Assembly: GCF_036246005.1 (NCBI RefSeq)
Contig: NZ_CP109171.1
Span: 7,056,001 to 7,120,000, forward strand
Length of the DNA stretch: 64,000 nt
Direction: 5' to 3'
Origin: Streptomyces sp. NBC_01723
Lineage (GTDB): Bacteria > Actinomycetota > Actinomycetes > Streptomycetales > Streptomycetaceae
This document shows positions 1 through 9,159 of this stretch, piece after piece; within the stretch, counting starts at the first letter, position 1, and each line of letters starts with the position of its first letter. Under the pieces are notes generated by a model. The model did no database searches. It was not told the origin of the DNA and saw only the letters and a list, made by a program, of their open reading frames with translations. The position numbers and the translations under genes were made by a program.

Positions 1-378
1 CACCACGTGGCCGCCGTCCTGGGACTGGCCACCTCCGCCTCGGTCAAGGCGTCCAGCCCGCTCAGGGATCTGGGGTTCGACTCACTGACCGCGGTCACCC
101 TGCGCAACCGTCTCAAGGCGGCCACCGCGTTGACGCTGCCGGTGACTCTCGTCTTCGATCACCCCACGCCGAGCAGCCTCGCCCGGTTCCTGCACGGCGA
201 ACTGGTACCGGACTCCGCACCCCGGGCCGCCGTCGTCGAACGACAGGTGCCCGGTCTGCTGGATGCCGTAGCGGCCGAGGGAACTCCTCAGACGGCGTCC
301 CTCGACGACCTGGACGGAGCAAGCCTGCTGCGACTGGCCGCCCAGCAGTCATCCCCGCGATCTGGAGGAGACAAGTGA
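1..378 (+). CDS. Type I polyketide synthase, C-terminal ACP end (5' cut by window)
   Basis: The frame is open from base 1, so this is the tail of a larger protein. It holds an acyl carrier protein domain with the 4'-phosphopantetheine attachment motif GFDSLTAV (Ser encoded near position 83), followed by the usual helix and the VFDHPTPSSLARFL segment. The last ~50 residues are acidic and helical (LLDAVAAEGTPQ, LDDLDGASLLRLA), which fits a C-terminal docking domain. Its stop overlaps the next start by 4 bases (GTGA at 375), so the two are translationally coupled. Function: carries the growing polyketide chain and passes it to the next ketosynthase. Confidence 0.93.
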   Translation, partial: HHVAAVLGLATSASVKASSPLRDLGFDSLTAVTLRNRLKAATALTLPVTLVFDHPTPSSLARFLHGELVPDSAPRAAVVERQVPGLLDAVAAEGTPQTASLDDLDGASLLRLAAQQSSPRSGGDK

Positions 379-2795
379 CGAACGATTCCGTCGAGCCGTA
401 TGTCGAAGCGCTGCGCAGCGCACTGAAGGAAGTGCAGGCACTGCGGCAGCAGAACCATCGGCTGGCGGCCGTGCTGACCGAACCCGTAGCGATCATCGGC
501 ATGGCGTGTCATTACCCCGGCGACGCGGACTCCCCAGACGCGCTCTGGCAGCTGCTGCTCGACGAGACGGACGCGATCTCCTCGTTCCCCCACGACCGGG
601 GCTGGGATCTGGACACGCTCTTCGACCCAGACCCGCACCACCACGGCACCTCCTACACCCGTCAAGGAGGCTTCCTGAGCCGGGCCGACCAGTTCGACGC
701 CTCCTTCTTCGGGATCAGCGACCTGGAGGCGTTGTCCATGGACCCCCAGCAACGGCTTCTGCTCGAAACCGCCTGGGAGGGCGTCGAGGACGCCCGGATC
801 GACCCAACGACCCTGCGCGAGACCAATACCGGTGTCTTCATCGGCAGCAACGCCCAGGAGTACCCCACGCTCGCCACCGAGCGCCTCGGTGATGTCGAGG
901 GCATGGTCATCACCGGCAGCGCCACGAGCATCATGTCCGGCCGTATCGCCTACCACCTCGGTCTGACCGGCCCGGCACTCACCGTGGACACCGCGTGCTC
1001 CTCATCGCTGGTGGCTCTGCACCAGGCCGCCCGATCACTGCGCACACAGGAGTGTGACCTGGCTCTGGTCGGTGGCGCCACGGTGATGTCGACGCCGACA
1101 GCGTTCATTGAGTTCTCCCGCCAGCAGGCGCTGGCGCCCGACGGGCGCTGCAAACCGTTTGCGGCCGCGTCCGACGGAACCGGCTTCGCCGAGGGAGTCG
1201 GGATCGTGGTGGTGGAGCGGCTGTCCGACGCGGTGAGTCGCGGACGCCGGATACACGCGGTGATCAGAGGCAGCGCGGTGAACGCAGACGGAACGTCGAA
1301 CGGACTGACCGCACCCAGTGGTGCCGCGCAGCAGAGGGTGATTCGCCGGGCGCTCGCCGACGCGCGGATCAGCGCCGCGGATGTCGATGTCGTGGAGGCG
1401 CACGGCACCGGAACCGAACTCGGCGACTCCGTCGAAGCCGCCGCGCTCCTGGCCACGTACGGCCAGGAGCGCCAGGCCCACGAGCCGCTCCTTTTGGGCA
1501 CACTGAAACCCAACATCGGTCACACACAGGCATCCTCCGGCATCGCCAGTGTGATCAAGGTTGCGCAGGCGATGAAGGCGGGAGTGCTGCCGAAGACGCT
1601 GCACATCGATCGGCCGCACCCCGCAGTGGACTGGGCCGGCGGACACGTCGAGCTGATCGACAGAACCAGGAAGTGGCCGGAGATCGAACACCCAAGGCGT
1701 GCGGGCATCACCGCGTTGGGCATGAGCGGCACCAATGCTCACGTGATCCTGGAACAGCACCCGTCCACAGAACCGGACCGCGCACCCGGGCGCACGCCGC
1801 CGGTGCTGCCGTGGCCGGTCTCCGGACACTCGGCGGCCGCACTGGGCGCCCAGGCCCGGCGGCTGGCCGAACACCTCGACGCCCGTCCCGCCCCACACCC
1901 CACGGACCTCGCGTGGTCACTGGCGCACACCCGCGCGGCACACACCCACCGGGCCGTGGTGGTCGGGAGCGGCCTAGACGACCTGCGCGCGGGCCTGGCG
2001 GCCGTCGCTGATGCTCAGCCCAACGTGTCCGTGGTGACCGGTCAGCCCGTCGCGGGCGGAGTCGGCCTTGTTTTCACCGGTCCCGGGAGCGCCTTCGCCA
2101 GTATGGGCCGAGAGCTCTACGACGCCTGTCCGGCCTACGCCACGGCCATGGACGAGATCTGTTCGCACCTGGGCGCCGAGACCGGGACCTCAGTGCGGGC
2201 CGCGGTGTTGGGAGACCGCGCACCGCAGCCGCCGGGGTGGGCACCGCTGGTGGAGCTGACCTTCGGTATCTCCTACTACCGGCTGCTGAGCTCGTGGGGC
2301 CTGCGGCCGTCCCTGGTATCCGGGCGAGGAGCGAGCCGCGTCACGGCCGCAAACGTGGCCGGCCTGCTGTGTCTGCCGGATGCCGTACGCCTGGCCAAAG
2401 CCGTGGGAAGCGGTTCCCGGAGTGAGGTCCAGCAGGTACTGGACGGGCTGTCCTTCACCAAACTGGAAACTCCGGTCCCCTACGCCCACGCCGAGCTGTG
2501 CACCGCCGAGTTCTGGTTCGGTACGGACACACCCCCGCCGGACCTCTGGAAGCAGCGGGACGTGGCCACCGTCGTCGAATGTGGCCCCGCGTCGGTGGAG
2601 GCCGGACCCGGCGTCACCGTACTGCGCGCGCCCGGGCCCGAGTCGATGACGGCCATCACGCTCCTGGCTCAACTGTTCTGCCGAGGCGTGGAGATCGACT
2701 GGGAGGCGGTGTTCCACGAGGCCGAGCCCGGCACCGTCGATCTGCCCACCTACGCCTTCCAGCGCGAACGCCACTGGCTCGCGGAATCACGCTGA
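375..2795 (+). CDS. Type I PKS protein: docking helix, KS, degenerate AT, no ACP
   Basis: 806 residues. Residues ~5-32 form a coiled-coil N-terminal docking helix. A complete ketosynthase follows (about 36-460) with VDTACSSS (active Cys ~208), EAHGTGT and KPNIGH. The acyltransferase (~565-745) begins with LVFTGPGSAFASMGRELY, but where GHSxG is expected it reads GRGAS, so the catalytic Ser is Gly (~652). The stretch between that point and the PYAHAE motif is far shorter than normal. The protein ends at the post-AT linker motif LPTYAFQRERHWL with no ACP or thioesterase. It could be a chain-handling KS, a partner of a trans-acting AT, or a decaying module. The KS looks active; the AT should not be. 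Confidence 0.9.
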   Translation: MTNDSVEPYVEALRSALKEVQALRQQNHRLAAVLTEPVAIIGMACHYPGDADSPDALWQLLLDETDAISSFPHDRGWDLDTLFDPDPHHHGTSYTRQGGFLSRADQFDASFFGISDLEALSMDPQQRLLLETAWEGVEDARIDPTTLRETNTGVFIGSNAQEYPTLATERLGDVEGMVITGSATSIMSGRIAYHLGLTGPALTVDTACSSSLVALHQAARSLRTQECDLALVGGATVMSTPTAFIEFSRQQALAPDGRCKPFAAASDGTGFAEGVGIVVVERLSDAVSRGRRIHAVIRGSAVNADGTSNGLTAPSGAAQQRVIRRALADARISAADVDVVEAHGTGTELGDSVEAAALLATYGQERQAHEPLLLGTLKPNIGHTQASSGIASVIKVAQAMKAGVLPKTLHIDRPHPAVDWAGGHVELIDRTRKWPEIEHPRRAGITALGMSGTNAHVILEQHPSTEPDRAPGRTPPVLPWPVSGHSAAALGAQARRLAEHLDARPAPHPTDLAWSLAHTRAAHTHRAVVVGSGLDDLRAGLAAVADAQPNVSVVTGQPVAGGVGLVFTGPGSAFASMGRELYDACPAYATAMDEICSHLGAETGTSVRAAVLGDRAPQPPGWAPLVELTFGISYYRLLSSWGLRPSLVSGRGASRVTAANVAGLLCLPDAVRLAKAVGSGSRSEVQQVLDGLSFTKLETPVPYAHAELCTAEFWFGTDTPPPDLWKQRDVATVVECGPASVEAGPGVTVLRAPGPESMTAITLLAQLFCRGVEIDWEAVFHEAEPGTVDLPTYAFQRERHWLAESR

Positions 2796-2838
2796 CCCCT
2801 CCCATTGAACGGAACGCCCCCTTGCGAAAGGCGAAACG

Positions 2839-4185
2839 ATGACGACTCTGTCGGAGACAGTACTGAGCGGCGGCACACCGGAGGAGATCGAACGTGCCGA
2901 CATCCCGCGGGAATACCTCGCCGCCCACCTCGATGTAGCGGACACGGACATGTTCCGCGGCATGCGGGACAAGGACGTCCGCAAGTCGCTGCGCGTCGGC
3001 CATGTGCCGACACCAGAGCTGGCTCCGGACGAGGTTCTCGTCGCGGTGATGGCCAGCTCGATCAACTACAACACCGTCTGGGCGGCGATGTTCGAACCCA
3101 TCCCGACGTTCCGGTTCCTCAAGCAGTTCGCCCGCCAGGGCGGCTGGGCGACCCGGCACGACCAGCCCTACCACGTGCTCGGCTCCGACGCCTCCGGGGT
3201 GATCGTACGCAAGGGTTCCGGAGTGCGCCGATGGAACATCGGTGACCATGTTGTCGTCCATCCGGTGCAGGTCGATGACCAGGAGCCAGCGACACACGAC
3301 GATGCCATGCTCGGTCAGGAACAGCGGGCCTGGGGCTTCGAGACGAACTTCGGCGCCTTGGCCGAGTACTCGGTGGTCCGCGCCAGTCAGTTGCTGCCGA
3401 AGCCGGCCCATCTGACCTGGGAGGAAGCCGCGTCCAATCCGCTGTGCGCGGGTACCGCCTACCGTATGCTCGTCGGGGACCATGGAGCCCGGCTCAAGCA
3501 GGGGGACGTCGTCCTGGTATGGGGTGCAGCCGGAGGGCTGGGCGGATACGCCGTGCAGTTCGCCCGCAACGGCGGTGCCGTTCCAGTCGGTGTGGTCGGT
3601 TCGCCGGAGAAGGCCGAGGCGGTACGTCGGCTGGGCTGTGACATCGTCATCCAGCGCAGTGAGATCGGGCTAGACGGCGACCCGTCCGACGACCCTGCTC
3701 AGGTCATCGCCATAGGAAAGAGGCTGGGCACGATCATCCGCGAGCGCACCGGCCGGGACCCGAACATCGTGTTCGAACACGTCGGACGTGCCACCTTCGG
3801 TATCTCACTGTTCGTCGCCGCACGCGGCGGAACAGTCATCACCTGCGGGTCGAGTACGGGCTACCAACACGTCTATGACAATCGGTATCTGTGGATGCGG
3901 CTCAAGCGAGTCATCGGCAGCCATGCGGCGAACCTGCAGGAGCAGTCGGAATGCGGGCAGTTGATCAGCTCGGGACGGATCGTCTCGACGATGTCCCAGG
4001 TCTTTCCCCTGAGCGAAACCGGCGAAGCCGCACGGTTGGTGCAGGAGAACGGGCACATCGGCAAGGTCGCCGTGCTCTGCCAGGCACCGAGCGCCGGCCT
4101 CGGCGTCACCGACCAGCGCTTGCGGAGCGAGATCGGCGCCGAGCGACTGGCTCCGCTGGTGGATTTCGTGGGTGACACGCAGTGA
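2839..4185 (+). CDS. ccr: Crotonyl-CoA carboxylase/reductase
   Basis: 448 residues, full length for the CCR family. It starts at ATG 2839 after an AAAGG-type ribosome site. The family-specific N-terminus (PREYLAAHLDVADTDMF), the SSINYNTVWAAMFEP substrate loop, the GSDASGVIV and WNIGDHVVVHP segments, and the nucleotide-binding WGAAGGLGGYAVQFA are all present. CCRs reductively carboxylate 2-enoyl-CoAs with NADPH and CO2 to give ethylmalonyl- or other alkylmalonyl-CoA extender units. The gene lies 43 bases after the PKS gene on the same strand, so it probably supplies an unusual extender unit to that pathway. Confidence 0.95.
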   Translation: MTTLSETVLSGGTPEEIERADIPREYLAAHLDVADTDMFRGMRDKDVRKSLRVGHVPTPELAPDEVLVAVMASSINYNTVWAAMFEPIPTFRFLKQFARQGGWATRHDQPYHVLGSDASGVIVRKGSGVRRWNIGDHVVVHPVQVDDQEPATHDDAMLGQEQRAWGFETNFGALAEYSVVRASQLLPKPAHLTWEEAASNPLCAGTAYRMLVGDHGARLKQGDVVLVWGAAGGLGGYAVQFARNGGAVPVGVVGSPEKAEAVRRLGCDIVIQRSEIGLDGDPSDDPAQVIAIGKRLGTIIRERTGRDPNIVFEHVGRATFGISLFVAARGGTVITCGSSTGYQHVYDNRYLWMRLKRVIGSHAANLQEQSECGQLISSGRIVSTMSQVFPLSETGEAARLVQENGHIGKVAVLCQAPSAGLGVTDQRLRSEIGAERLAPLVDFVGDTQ

Positions 4186-4440
4186 CGCGGCCCGGGTGAG
4201 CGCGGCAACAGGTCGGCGCCGGATGGACGTGACCGGGGCTGGTCGAGGGATCGGCTGACACTTCACCGAGCAGCCGCTGGAGCGCGGAGCCGGGAAAGTC
4301 CACGCGGCCGCTCGCCCCCCCCGGGGAGTCAACCGGTATGCGCTCTCCGCGGTCCCGGCCCCGGTCCCGAGGTCCCGCTGAATGTCCTCGCCCCGTCACG
4401 CCGACCCACCCGTAAGACATGTCACCCAGGAGACCAAGAC

Positions 4441-5000
4441 GCGCGTGCCATACAGTTCGACCGCTTCGGCCCGCCCGAGGTGCTGCGCGTCAACGACGTG
4501 CCCCCACCCTGGCCGGGGCCGGGAGAGGTCCTTGTCGAGGTGCACGCCGCAATCGTGGACGCCGGCGAGACCGTCTTCAGGGCGGGCAAGATGCGCCGGG
4601 TGATCCGCACCCGCTTCCCTCGCGGTTTGGGCAGTGACGTCGCCGGCCAGGTCACGGCCGTGGGCAGCGGCGTACGCGCCTGGAACGTCGGAGATGCGGT
4701 GTTGGGACTCATGCCGCACCTCAGCTCCGGGGCTCTTGCCGACTACCTCGCCGTGCCCGCACAATGGCTTGCCCGTGCCCCGAAGAACCTGAGTCCGATC
4801 GAGGCCGCCGCCCTGCCCGCGTCGGGCACCACCGCGATGACCGCCCTCACCGACAGGGCGCGGCTCCGGCCCGGGGAACAACTCCTGGTCCGGGCTACCG
4901 GCGGCGTCGGCAGCGTTGCCGTGCAGCTGGGCAAGGGGCTCGGCGCGCATGTCACAGCCCCGGCCGGTGCCCGCAACCTCGATTGGATCATCCCGGCTCG
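4441..5000 (+). pseudogene. Truncated medium-chain NAD(P)H:quinone oxidoreductase
   Basis: The frame AIQFDRFGPPEVLRVNDV ... GEVLVEVHAA ... GLGSDVAGQVTAVGSGV ... ATGGVGSVAVQLGKGLGAHV is a typical zinc-independent medium-chain reductase N-terminal half plus the start of its NADPH-binding fold. A good ribosome site (AGGAGA, 4428-4433) sits 7 bases before codon 4441, but that codon is GCG rather than ATG/GTG, so the normal start appears lost; the first usable start in frame is GTG 4480. Similarity stops around GARNLDW (~4985), and the frame then runs through unrelated sequence to 5226. Called a pseudogene: no start codon and no C-terminal half. Confidence 0.7.
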
Positions 5001-5348
5001 CCCCCGACGAGGACAAGCTGGTCCTGCTCCGGTCGATGACATCAGGACACCGTCCATCGGCCTGTTAGCCAGGTCAGCGATCGGCGGAGCCTGCTACCGG
5101 GAGTTCATCGGGCGCGATCCCGAGCGCGCTCCACGGCTGATCACGGCCAACGCGAGTCCGCTTCAGGCCCATTGCGTCAACCGGATGGCATCACGATGCC
5201 GCTGCCCGACATGGCTCACCTGGTGACCGGGACCGCTGAGTCGTTCGTCTGCACCGACTTGATCAACGGACAGGAGCAGGACGCGGCCAAGACCGAGGCG
5301 GCCGTCACCGCGCTGCCGCTCGGAGCATCGTGGCCGGAAGATCCCTGA
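5001..5348 (+). pseudogene. Mosaic gene debris with a coding-like C-terminal tail
   Basis: After the broken oxidoreductase, coding-like pieces appear in different frames. One begins LAPDEDKLVLLRS near 5000, another reads YREFIGRDPERAPRL near 5095-5135, and a third runs from about 5184 to a stop at 5346-5348, starting DGITMPLPDMAHLVTGTAES. The last piece has good codon bias and looks like the C-terminus of a real ~100+ residue protein whose frame has been broken upstream. I do not recognise the family. Confidence 0.4.
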
Positions 5349-5413
5349 CGCGTCTGCGAATGCGATCCAATGATCGCAGTACTTGATGAAAAAATGTTGC
5401 ATAGGAGTTTCTG

Positions 5414-6916
5414 ATGTCGAAAGACGTGCACGGACCCAGGGTGACTGTCGAAGGCGGCACCGTGGAAGGCCGTTTGCGTGAAGGTGTCGTTTCCTTCCTG
5501 GGAGTCCCGTACGCCGCGCCACCTTTTGGGGCGAACAAGATGCGGCCCCCGCAGCCGGTGGTTCCGTGGCAGGGCTTCCGCGACGCGGATCGCATGGGGC
5601 CGACAGTGCCGAAGGGGGACTACCCGCCTGCCATCCGGCGGCTCTTCCCCGAGGTGGAGATCGAGGGGGAGGAGTGCCTCAATCTCAACGTATGGACGCC
5701 CGACCCGGAGGTAAGCGGCCTTCCAGCGCTGGTGTGGATCCACGGAGGCTCGTTCGCCAACGGCTCCAATTCCGTGGCGGCGTACGACGGGTCGGCCTTC
5801 GCGCGTAGCGGCGTGGTCTGCGTGACGATCAACTACCGGCTCGCCGCGGAGGGTTTCCTCTTCCTCGGCGACAGTCTGGCTAACCTCGGCCTGCAGGACC
5901 AGGTGGCCGCGCTGGAATGGGTGCGGGACAACATCGCTGCCTTCGGTGGTGATCCCGGGAACGTGACGGTCGCGGGGGAGTCTGCCGGTGCGATGAGCGT
6001 GGCCACCCTGCTGGCGATGCCGTGCGCGGCCGGGTTGTTCGTCCGCGCCATCACGCAGTCCGGCGCCGCCGCCCACACGCTCACCGCCGAGCAGGGGCTG
6101 GTGGTCGGCAGCCTGCTGGCCGAAGTACTCGAAGTGCCGGCCACCAGGGTCGCCATCGCAGCCATTCCGCAAGACCGGCTCAGGCATGCCGCTTCCGAGG
6201 TGGTCACGGAGGTCCAGCTCGGGAGCGCGCCCGACAAGTGGGGAAGTCTGGGCCTGAGAGGGCTGCCGTTCGCGCCGGTGGTCGACGGCACCGTCTTGCC
6301 GGTTCATCCGCTGGAAGCCGCTCGCGTCGGGGCCGGAGTCCCGGTTCCGCTGCTGACAGGCTGGACCCGCGACGAGAATCGCTTGGGCCTCGTGGCCATG
6401 AACATGCTGGACGTGATAGAGGAATCCACCTTGCTCGCCGAGGCGACGGGCTACGGGCTCGGGCCGGAAGGGGTGGCGATCTACCGCGCCGCGCGCCCCG
6501 GTGCGACCCCTGGCGACCTGCTCGCGGCGATCGGCACCGACTGGTCCTACGCTCTTCCGGCCCTCCAGTACGCCGAAGCCCGCATCGCCGGGGGTGCCGG
6601 GCCCACCTGGGTGTACCGCTTCGACCATCTGGAGCCCGCCGACAACCACGGCTTCGGGTCGTGCCACGCGACGGAGGTGCCGTTCGTCTTCCGGACTGAG
6701 AACCACGACAGCGTACGAGCCCTCATCGGAGACCACCCCTCGCCGACGACAGCCGCCACAGCACACGAGGCGTGGGTGTCCTTCGCGCGGAAGGGCACGC
6801 CCGGCTGGGAGCCCTATGACCTGACCCGTCGCACCATGGCTCTGATCGGGGAGAAAATTCGCGTGGTCGACGATGCCGCCCCCGACGAGCGTCACGCCTG
6901 GGGCGGCATCCTCTAG
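5414..6916 (+). CDS. Carboxylesterase type B
   Basis: 500 residues, normal length for the type B (acetylcholinesterase-like) carboxylesterase family. ATG 5414 follows TAGGAG with good spacing. Visible features are FLGVPYAAPPFG near the N-terminus, EECLNLNVWTP, the oxyanion-hole motif WIHGGSF (~109-114), the nucleophile elbow GESAGAMS (Ser ~190), TRDENRL and the catalytic-His region GSCHATEVPFVF. There is no signal peptide, so it is probably cytoplasmic. It hydrolyses carboxylic esters; the substrate cannot be read from sequence. An IS630 sits exactly at its stop codon but leaves the reading frame and the TAG unchanged. Confidence 0.93.
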   Translation: MSKDVHGPRVTVEGGTVEGRLREGVVSFLGVPYAAPPFGANKMRPPQPVVPWQGFRDADRMGPTVPKGDYPPAIRRLFPEVEIEGEECLNLNVWTPDPEVSGLPALVWIHGGSFANGSNSVAAYDGSAFARSGVVCVTINYRLAAEGFLFLGDSLANLGLQDQVAALEWVRDNIAAFGGDPGNVTVAGESAGAMSVATLLAMPCAAGLFVRAITQSGAAAHTLTAEQGLVVGSLLAEVLEVPATRVAIAAIPQDRLRHAASEVVTEVQLGSAPDKWGSLGLRGLPFAPVVDGTVLPVHPLEAARVGAGVPVPLLTGWTRDENRLGLVAMNMLDVIEESTLLAEATGYGLGPEGVAIYRAARPGATPGDLLAAIGTDWSYALPALQYAEARIAGGAGPTWVYRFDHLEPADNHGFGSCHATEVPFVFRTENHDSVRALIGDHPSPTTAATAHEAWVSFARKGTPGWEPYDLTRRTMALIGEKIRVVDDAAPDERHAWGGIL

Positions 6917-8004
6917 TCTTCTGAGTCGGGAATTCTGTTCAGATAGTTGGCGAGGCGTTCGAGGATCTCGTCCGCGGTCTTGGTCCAGACGTAGGGCCTG
7001 GGATCGGTGTTCCATGCGGCGGTCCAGGTCCGGATGTCCTTCTCCAGGGCCTGGACGCTTCTGTGGACGCCTCGCCGTATCTGCTTGCTCGTCAGCTCGG
7101 CGAACCACCGTTCGACCAGGTTGAGCCAGGACGAGCCGGTAGGCGTGAAGTGCAGGTGGAAGCGGGGGTGAGTCAGCAGCCAGGTCTTGATGGCCGGGGT
7201 CTTGTGGGTGGCGTAGTTGTCCAGCACCAGGTGCACGTCCAGGTCTGCCGGTATCGCCTGGTCGAGTTTGATCAGGAACTTCTTGAACTCCTCGGCACGG
7301 TGCCGGCGGTGCAGGGAGCCGATCACCTTGCCGGTGGCCACCTCGAGAGCGGCGAACAATGTGGTGGTGCCCGCGCGCACGTAGTCGTGGGTGAGGCGCT
7401 GCGGGACGCCGGGCATCATCGGCAGCACCGGCTGGGAGCGGTCAAGGGCCTGGATCTGCGACTTCTCGTCGACGCAGAACACCAGGGCCTTCTCGGGCGG
7501 GTCCAGATAGAGGCCGACGACCTCGTGGACCTTGTCGACGAAGTACGGGTCCGTGGACAGCTTGAAGGTCTCGGTGCGGTGCGGCTGCAGGCCGAAGGCC
7601 CGCCAGATCCGTGACACGGTCGACTGCGACAGGCCCATCTCCTTCGCCATCGCCCGCGTCGACCAGTGCGTGGCGTTCTTCGGCGTCGACTCGAGCGTCC
7701 GCTTCACCACCGCAGCGACCTGCTCGTCGGTGACCGTCCGGGGGCCGCCCGGGCGCGGCATGTCACCCAGCCCGGCGATCCGGTGCCCGACGAACCGCTT
7801 CCGCCAGCGGCCCACCGCATGCGGCGTGGAGCCCAACTGCGCGGCCACGTCTTTGTTCGACGCGCCTGTCGCGCAGGCCAGGATGATCCGACACCGCAAA
7901 GCCCACGCCTGCGGGGTGGAACGGCGCCGCACCCATCCCTCCAGCGCAGCCCGTTCCGCATCCGACAGGATCAACTCGGCCTTCGGCCGCCCAGTACGCG
8001 CCAC
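6913..8004 (-). CDS. IS630-family transposase
   Basis: 363 residues with an N-terminal helix-turn-helix half (NKDVAAQLGSTPHAVGRWRK and a second HTH around LSQSTVSRIW) and a C-terminal DDE domain. The acidic triad is visible as FCVDEKSQ, LVLDNYATHK and SSWLNLVERWFAE. It looks complete and active. The TA of its TAG stop codon is the target-site duplication and the G is host DNA (6913), so where translation ends depends on the insertion site. It overlaps the convergent esterase by 4 bases. Confidence 0.96.
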   Translation of the reverse strand: MARTGRPKAELILSDAERAALEGWVRRRSTPQAWALRCRIILACATGASNKDVAAQLGSTPHAVGRWRKRFVGHRIAGLGDMPRPGGPRTVTDEQVAAVVKRTLESTPKNATHWSTRAMAKEMGLSQSTVSRIWRAFGLQPHRTETFKLSTDPYFVDKVHEVVGLYLDPPEKALVFCVDEKSQIQALDRSQPVLPMMPGVPQRLTHDYVRAGTTTLFAALEVATGKVIGSLHRRHRAEEFKKFLIKLDQAIPADLDVHLVLDNYATHKTPAIKTWLLTHPRFHLHFTPTGSSWLNLVERWFAELTSKQIRRGVHRSVQALEKDIRTWTAAWNTDPRPYVWTKTADEILERLANYLNRIPDSED

Positions 8005-8048
8005 CAGGCAACCCTACACAACTGAACAGAATTCCTGACTCAGAAGAC
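6916..8048. mobile_element. IS630-family insertion sequence, intact, TA target duplication
   Basis: Ends are near-perfect inverted repeats of about 28 bases (left GTCTTCTGAGTCGGGAATTC, right end the complement with one mismatch). The TA dinucleotide at 6914-6915 is repeated at 8049-8050, which is the IS630/Tc1-type target duplication. The element is 1,133 bp with one transposase gene on the minus strand. It is inserted at the TAG stop of the carboxylesterase. The pre-insertion sequence also reads TAG, so the host gene keeps its length. Confidence 0.95.
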
Positions 8049-8050
8049 TA

Positions 8051-8268
8051 GCGGGACGTCCTGGTCACTGCGGCACAAGCGGCCGCGCACGAAGCAGCAG
8101 ACATGCCGTGAACGCTTTCGGAGAGGGGACTGAGGCCAGGCATCCGCCTGATGCCTCGTGCTCTCACTCGTAGATCCGTTCGTCCGAGCCTCAGGACACG
8201 AGGAACTCGCCGTCGCGGAGTACCTATCCGCGCGACCTCATAGTAATTGTCTGTTGTACCGTGCAGGC
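8051..8268. other. Gap between IS630 and the thioesterase gene
   Basis: No gene seen. A small hairpin (AGGCAT/ATGCCT, about 8138-8155) could help terminate transcription from the esterase side. Upstream of the thioesterase start there is an AT-richer patch (TAGTAATTGT, 8241-8250) that could belong to its promoter. Confidence 0.4.
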
Positions 8269-9135
8269 ATGCTAGAGGAAGCTTCCGTGCACGCGGTCCG
8301 GGCCAGGATCGGCGACAGCGAGTTCGACCGCGACACCGCCGTCACCCGGCGACAGCCCGGTGTCTACGACACCGAGCTGTCCGCCGGGTGGACGATCATC
8401 AACGCCGTCAACGGCGGCTATCTCCTCGCCGTCCTGGGCCGCGCGCTCGCGGACGCCCTGCCGCACCCGGACCCGTTCACGATCTCCGCGCACTATCTGA
8501 CGGCGTCGCAGCCGGGTCCGGCGGTGGTGCGCACCGATGTCGTACGCACCGGTCGCACCCTGTCCACCGGCCAGGCGTCCCTATTTCAGTACGACGGCGA
8601 GGGCCGCGAGATCGAGCGGATCCGCGTACTCGCCTCGTACGGGGACCTCGACGGGCTGCCCGACGACGTCCGTACGACCGCGCAGCCGCCCGCGATCCCG
8701 CCGATCGACCAGTGCTTCGGCGCTGCGGACAGTCCCGGCGGCGCCCCAGTCCCCGGCAACTCGGCCATCACCGACCGGCTGATGCTCAAGCTCGACCCGC
8801 ACACGCTCGGCTGGGCCCTCGGCTCGCCGTCGGGCAAGGGGGAGATGCGGGCCTGGTTCGGCCTCGCCGACGGCCGTGCCGCGGACCCGCTCTCGCTGCT
8901 CCTCGCGGTGGATGCGCTGCCGCCCACCGCCTTCGAGATCGGTCTGTCCGGCTGGGTCCCCACCGTCGAACTGACCGTGCACGTGCGCGCCCGCCCGGCG
9001 CCGGGTCCCCTCCGGATCGCCATCACCACCCGCAACCTCGCCGGCGGCTTCCTGGAGGAGGACGCCGAGGTCTGGGACAGCAGGGACCGCCTGGTCGCCC
9101 AGTCCCGCCAACTGGACCGCGTACGCCTGGGTTGA
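8269..9135 (+). CDS. Thioesterase-family (double hotdog, TesB-like) protein
   Basis: 288 residues from ATG 8269; an upstream in-frame start at 8158 is possible, but the family-like sequence begins here (LEEASVHAVRARIGDSEFDRDT). The N-terminal hotdog has GWTIINAVNGGYLLAVLGRAL and ISAHYLTASQPGPAVVRTDVVRTGRTLSTGQAS; the second has the WVPTVELTVHVRARPAPGPL strand pattern. This is the arrangement of acyl-CoA thioesterase II-like proteins, which hydrolyse acyl-CoA thioesters. No clear Shine-Dalgarno lies before ATG 8269, so the message may be leaderless or start elsewhere. It stands alone. Confidence 0.8.
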   Translation: MLEEASVHAVRARIGDSEFDRDTAVTRRQPGVYDTELSAGWTIINAVNGGYLLAVLGRALADALPHPDPFTISAHYLTASQPGPAVVRTDVVRTGRTLSTGQASLFQYDGEGREIERIRVLASYGDLDGLPDDVRTTAQPPAIPPIDQCFGAADSPGGAPVPGNSAITDRLMLKLDPHTLGWALGSPSGKGEMRAWFGLADGRAADPLSLLLAVDALPPTAFEIGLSGWVPTVELTVHVRARPAPGPLRIAITTRNLAGGFLEEDAEVWDSRDRLVAQSRQLDRVRLG

Positions 9136-9159
9136 GTGAGGACTGCGCCCCGTTCGCTC

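Noticed and set aside
5216..7108. 630-codon minus-strand frame over the carboxylesterase
   Set aside because: Shadow of a high-GC gene; its composition is not protein-like and the esterase motifs are on the plus strand.
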